A stretch of 64,000 bases of DNA, from assembly GCA_904063045.1 (NCBI GenBank), contig CAJFCJ010000001.1, positions 813,501-877,500 of the forward strand, read 5' to 3'. Position numbers and translations under genes: made by a program. Source of the stretch: Dimorphilus gyrociliatus. Lineage: Eukaryota > Annelida > Polychaeta > Dinophilidae. This document shows, piece by piece, positions 59,713-64,000 of this stretch. Under the pieces are notes generated by a model. It was not told the origin of the DNA. It searched no databases and was given only the letters and a program-made list of their open reading frames with translations. The number at the start of each line of letters is the position of its first letter. Positions within the stretch are counted from its first letter, which is position 1.

Positions 59713-62700
59713 AGTGAGTTGTACAAAACATATTGTATTATTGCTTTAATTTAAATATAGAATTAGCAAATTTTGAGAATTAATTTTTAAACTTTTAAAA
59801 ACAAATTTTCACGTTACGAATACTATCGATTTATAGTGTCTGAAGGTTCAGTTGAGAAAACTCAACGAGAAGCCAATGTTCGGATTAAGGAAGAAAGCAA
59901 GAGCGATGATAGCTCAAACGACAAAGAAACGACGTCAGTTAGTGATAAAACTAAGGGGAAACCAACGATTGATACTGATATAAAAAAAGAAAAAAATTTA
60001 TCCGATGGGGAATTATCTCCTGAATTCGAAATGATTCCTCCTAACCTTATTAAGAAAGAGCCAAGATCCCCAATCCATTCTTCTAAGAAAAAACGTAAAT
60101 CTAGCTCTGGAGATGATGAAGTTCAGCAATTAAAGAAAGTAAAAGAGTTAGAAAAAACTCTTAAAGAAAAAAGGGAGCAAGCTAAAGTTGTCGATGATTT
60201 ATTTAAAAAATTTATTACATCTAAGATGAAAGAAGTTGAACAGGAACGCAAAAAGAAAAAAAAGGTTAAAAAAGAAAAGAGAAAAGGATATCCTGATGAA
60301 ATGAGTGGTCTCAACGAAGATGCAGGTAACGAACGTAAAAAGAAAAAAAAGAAAGTAAAGGTTAAAAAAGAAAGAAAGAGCAAAAGTCCGGACGAACACT
60401 TGAACATAGAAATTAAAAGCGAAAAAGACAACTGGGGAAGCGAAAATCAGAGAATTTATGATGAAGAATTGAGGGAAAATGAAGCTTCTAATTACTATAG
60501 ATACTCAAATCGATTTGAAGATTCATATGATTGCGAGAATAGGGATTCAAGAAGTCATCATAGTCAACATAGTGAGAACGCTGAGAGAAATCGAGAGTAC
60601 TTTCAAAGAAGAGAACGAGAAAGAGATAGGGATAAAGAGAGAGATTGGAATAGAGAGAGAGATCGAGATCGAGATCGAGAGCGAGATGAATACTCAGAAG
60701 ATTATTATGAAAAAAGGCGAAATTTGAGTCGTAATCACTATTCAAGACTTGACAAACAACAATTGAGTCAAGATGATCGATATGAAAATTATAAGGAATA
60801 TTCAAATGTAAAAAGAGGGATGGAAAGTAGACGACAGCTGGATGACTCTCATAGAGGGTACGGAGGTGATAGAGAGATGTTTACTAATGAACACTCAATA
60901 AATCGTCGAGAACCGACACGATACAAAACTAGTCAAAATTACGATAGGGATGAATATAATAGGGAAGACGATGCAATCGAGCACAGTGATCGAAGATCCA
61001 ATTATCATCGTTCCCGTATTGAGAATGAAAGAAATCACGATTATGAAAGTTTGGATAGAGGCTATTACGATTCTAGAGATGATAGAGAGAGATGGAAACG
61101 GCATGAAAATTCTGATTCTCGACAAGATTACGATGGGTATGAGAAAACAAAACTTAGAAATTATGACAACTTCGGTGATTCACGAAATAGTCATTCTCGC
61201 AAATACCCGAGAGATCAACAGGAGGCATCAGATAATTTTCAACGAGAGTATCGCAGGGATCAGAGAGGACGTACGAAAGAACAATATCATCGTGAAAGTC
61301 GAAAATCACTTGAGAAAACGAGTTATCGTGACGATTGTAAAAGAAAAGAACGGTCGGATAGTTCGTATAGAGTGAGATCAAGAGAAAGTTCAGAAAAGAG
61401 AACCTCTTCAGCTTTTGAACATAAAACTCGCAGAGGCGATCATAGCAATCCCCCCCTCTTCCCACCAGTCAAACTCCTTCCACTTCACTCAGGTAGAAAG
61501 AAAGAGCAGGATTACTCCGCTGTTCCACCATGTGGTTATGAAAACATAATAATAAACCAAATTAATAATCAGTGTGACGATAGTGCACAAACTCAGAAAG
61601 AGGATAATCAAACATCAGACGACCAACAAGTTATTAATAATTCTGAATCGAATGAAACCAAAGAAGAACAATTAAAGAAGTGCGAAGAGTTTGTCAATTT
61701 ATGTCTTGAAGAATCCAGGCGATTAGAAGCCAATAAAAGCCCTGTAGAAAAAGAAAATACAGAAAATTTTGATACGAACACACAAGAACCAAATAACGAA
61801 AAGAAGCAAGCCCCTTCTCCCGAAAAAGATATCGTGAAATCGTCTGAAGAAGAAACAGAGAAGGTATATTCGTCAAATGATGCACAAATTGATGAAGTTG
61901 AACGTACAACTGAAGAAGCAACTAAAACAGAGGTTGAACAAAATGAAAAGAAGGTTTCAAATGAAAATGGAAAGCAACAAGAGCAGGGAAAGACTGAAAA
62001 AACAGCTTCCAAAGAAAAAACTATTGAGAACGAAGCAGTGAAGACGTCAGAGAAGAAAACGGGCAAAAGTAGACGAGAGAGATCAAAAGATAGATCTTCC
62101 AATAGAAAAGAGTAAGAAAAATATAAGCTTATTTGAGTACTTACATTAATAATTTTTTTATTAACTAGTAAAAAGCATCATCACCGAAGTAGAAGCAGAT
62201 CAAGCTCTAGGCGCAATCAAAGCTCTTCTCGATCATCAAGGAGACGTCGACGTCATCGGTCTGACTCGGAAGAAAAACCTCAAGGAAAATCTGGTTGGGA
62301 TCGCAATCGTCCTCGAAGTAGAGATAGACAAATGATATATGAATTTCAAAGAACCCGGTCGAACAAAAGAAGAAGATCGTCTAGAAGTAGTTCTGAAGAA
62401 AAACACAGAGAGAGGCACAAAGAAGAGTATTTTGAAAAACAATTTTCACGAGCACCTCCGGAAGGGATAATTGCAATAGATAAAGATAAATTACGTGAAA
62501 TTGCGATGTAAGCTAATTTTAGATTTATAATTTTCTTTTAACTTCTCTATTTTTTACTTTATAGCAAAAATGCGCACAAATATGCAAAAAAGGCGGCTCT
62601 CAAACCTGAAGAAATCGCCAAACTAACACAAGGAAAGAGTATTGATGAATTAACGTCTTTCTGTAAAACAATAGCTGATACAAGATTATCATCTAGTGAG

Positions 62701-63592
62701 GATGAAAAACAAGAAGTGTCCGATGACGATATGACTGCTTCAGTTAAAGTTAAGGAATCCAACTCTATAGTCATGAATATTAGAGTCAGTTATTAAATAC
62801 GTTATAAACTTATTATTAATTGTTATTCATCTGTAGAATGCTAGGCAGTTACCTGCTTTGACACCTGCTGAAAAAGCCCACTATGCTGCAACTTTAAGAT
62901 TACAGTTTCCTGTTTCCAGTGGCAATCAGCATCGAACGAAGGAGCACGAAGAAGTAGTACCTTCAACAGAAAACGTTCCAGGTGATGCAGACAAAGCTGT
63001 TGAAGATATTTTAGACAAAGAAAAATCTAGTGAAAGTCAAGTTGACAAGCCAGACGAACAAAACACAAATTTTTCAAATACTGAAACCAGCGTCTTCCCT
63101 GATGTTTCATCGGAAGTACGTTTCAATTATTACTTATTAATTAATCAATTTAATTTCTAAATTTATCTTTTTGTCTGATAGAAAGTGGATATATCAAAAG
63201 TAGTCGCTGAGAGGCTTTCAGCAATGAGAAAATTACAACAAAATCCAAATGATTCGCAAGCCATATCGGAAGTCTACAAATCTCAAGAGAAGGTATCTCT
63301 TTGGGCGCAATCTAAAAACCTACCTGGACAATTTTTAGGGAGTACAGGCGTTCAACCATTATCTGCAAAGGAATTAAGCGCCAATTCACATCAGGCTTGG
63401 CTGAAAAAGGTGAAAATTTTAGTGCTACTGGTTTAAAAAATGATTAATTTCAAAAAATAATCGTTTCCAAATATTTGGTATGTAAGAATAAAATTTGTTT
63501 AATCATTATGTATTACAACCAAGTATTTGGATGCGAAGGATGGCAAAAAGTTGGATACTGAGATAAAATATAAGAAGAAACTTGACTATTAG
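59713..63592 (+). CDS. SON: SON-like RS-domain splicing cofactor, no G-patch visible
   Basis: Proposed start codon A (59713) | TG (59837-59838) split by an intron; coding exons 59837-62111, 62169-62507, 62565-62784, 62837-63115, 63182-63409 and 63524-63592. The long first coding exon is charged, with KKKK/KKEK blocks and a Arg-Glu/Arg-Asp repeat tract; the next holds an RS domain (RSRSRSSSRRNQSSSRSSRR). C-terminal sequence is diagnostic: RLQFPVSSGNQHR (SON RMQFPVSSGSQHR), VDISKVVAERLSAMRKL (VDISTAMSERALAQKRL) and WAQSKNLPGQFLGSTGVQPL then QAWLKK (WAQLNSIPGQFTGSTGVQVL; QAWIKK). SON promotes splicing of weak introns in nuclear speckles. In vertebrate SON, QAWIKK is followed by a G-patch and a double-stranded-RNA-binding domain; here the next usable exon (63524-63592) gives 22 residues and a stop. 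That may be an alternative terminal exon. Confidence 0.82.
60600..60690 (+). repeat. Coding Arg-Glu/Arg-Asp repeat tract in SON
   Basis: GAGA/GATCGA-type purine-rich repeats encode alternating Arg with Glu or Asp (RERERDRDKERD-like, then RDRDRDRERD). It is part of the SON low-complexity region and a likely site of length variation. Confidence 0.8.
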
Positions 63593-64000
63593 CCATCAAC
63601 AAAAGTAAGAAACATTCAAGCATAATTTTCTGACATAGAAAAACTATTTATTGAAAAATTATTGAAAAATAATTTATTTAAAAAGTTTTAACTAAAGACG
63701 CTTCACATTTCCTTCCCTCGCAAACGTTTATAAGAAGTATTACAAATATATCAGATTTTAGCTTATATAATTGAACAAAGCGAAGATATATAAATATATT
63801 ACATGAAAGTATATGAATAGAACGTTTATTCACTGAATAATATTTAATATTAATTGTAAGAAACTAGGAGTTTATAACAATTAAGTTAGTCGAAAATTAT
63901 GATTGAATATTTCGTCCTTTTTGAGAAAAATTCATGGAAATCTCTTAGTTAATCTTCATTTTGATGAAAATTGTTATTTAATGTCTATTAGATGGTAAGT
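63593..64000. other. 3' flank of SON to the window edge
   Basis: AT-rich sequence with no SON G-patch exon visible. The window ends in TATTAGATGGTAAGT, where an acceptor-like AG, ATG and a consensus donor lie together; it may be an exon edge of this or the next gene. Confidence 0.4.

Overview
The window is a gene-dense stretch of an AT-rich animal nuclear genome. Genes carry many short introns (often 45-80 bases, GT-AG), intergenic gaps are mostly under 1 kb, and low complexity is mainly (TA)n. The gene set (glypican, MICAL, TMEM35/NACHO, a mitochondrial-clan P450, DLEC1, SON, EMC5, MIX23, DGCR6, TMEM230) is bilaterian. Compactness and gene style suggest a small-genome lophotrochozoan, perhaps an interstitial annelid, but the species is an inference. 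I found no prokaryotic operon, CRISPR array, rRNA or confident tRNA. Exon maps below were built by hand from GT/AG sites, reading phase and remembered protein families; no search was run.

Layout. 1-7.5 kb: the 5' end of a MICAL gene (-), a TMEM35/NACHO chaperone gene (+), and an eight-exon glypican (+) with signal peptide, furin-type site, Ser-Gly glycosaminoglycan sites and a GPI tail. 8.3-12.6 kb: a GNAT acetyltransferase (+), a small tail-anchored protein with a possible papain-like fold (+), and an intronless P450 (-). 13.4-18 kb: a shortened, divergent AP-2 alpha-adaptin-like gene (-) and a decayed SLC22 transporter (-). 18-20.8 kb is gene-poor and repeat-rich. 20.8-24.1 kb: an intronless SLC10-type transporter (-) and MIX23 (-). 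24.8-30.7 kb: two RBX2/RNF7 RING genes (-) flank DGCR6, an inositol monophosphatase and TMEM230 (all +). 31.6-42 kb: EMC5 (-), an FMO (+) and a 20-exon DLEC1 gene (-). 42.4-45.1 kb: GDP-L-fucose synthase (+) and a MANSC-type membrane protein (-). 46-58.7 kb: an unrecognised Ser/acid-rich protein, an aminopeptidase N and a MYBBP1A-like gene (all -). 59.7-63.6 kb: SON (+).

The most striking observation is in the inositol monophosphatase gene. It has two tandem versions of its penultimate exon, both exactly 152 nt, same phase and homologous, whose joint inclusion would break the frame. They differ at the position equivalent to the substrate-contacting Glu213 of human IMPA1 (Glu in one, Ser in the other), which predicts two isoforms with different active sites. 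Other notable points: a 105-nt identical tract between the two RBX2 genes (likely gene conversion), a SON start codon apparently split by an intron, a SON gene ending without a visible G-patch exon, and a possible in-frame signal-peptide exon ahead of the normally cytosolic fucose synthase.
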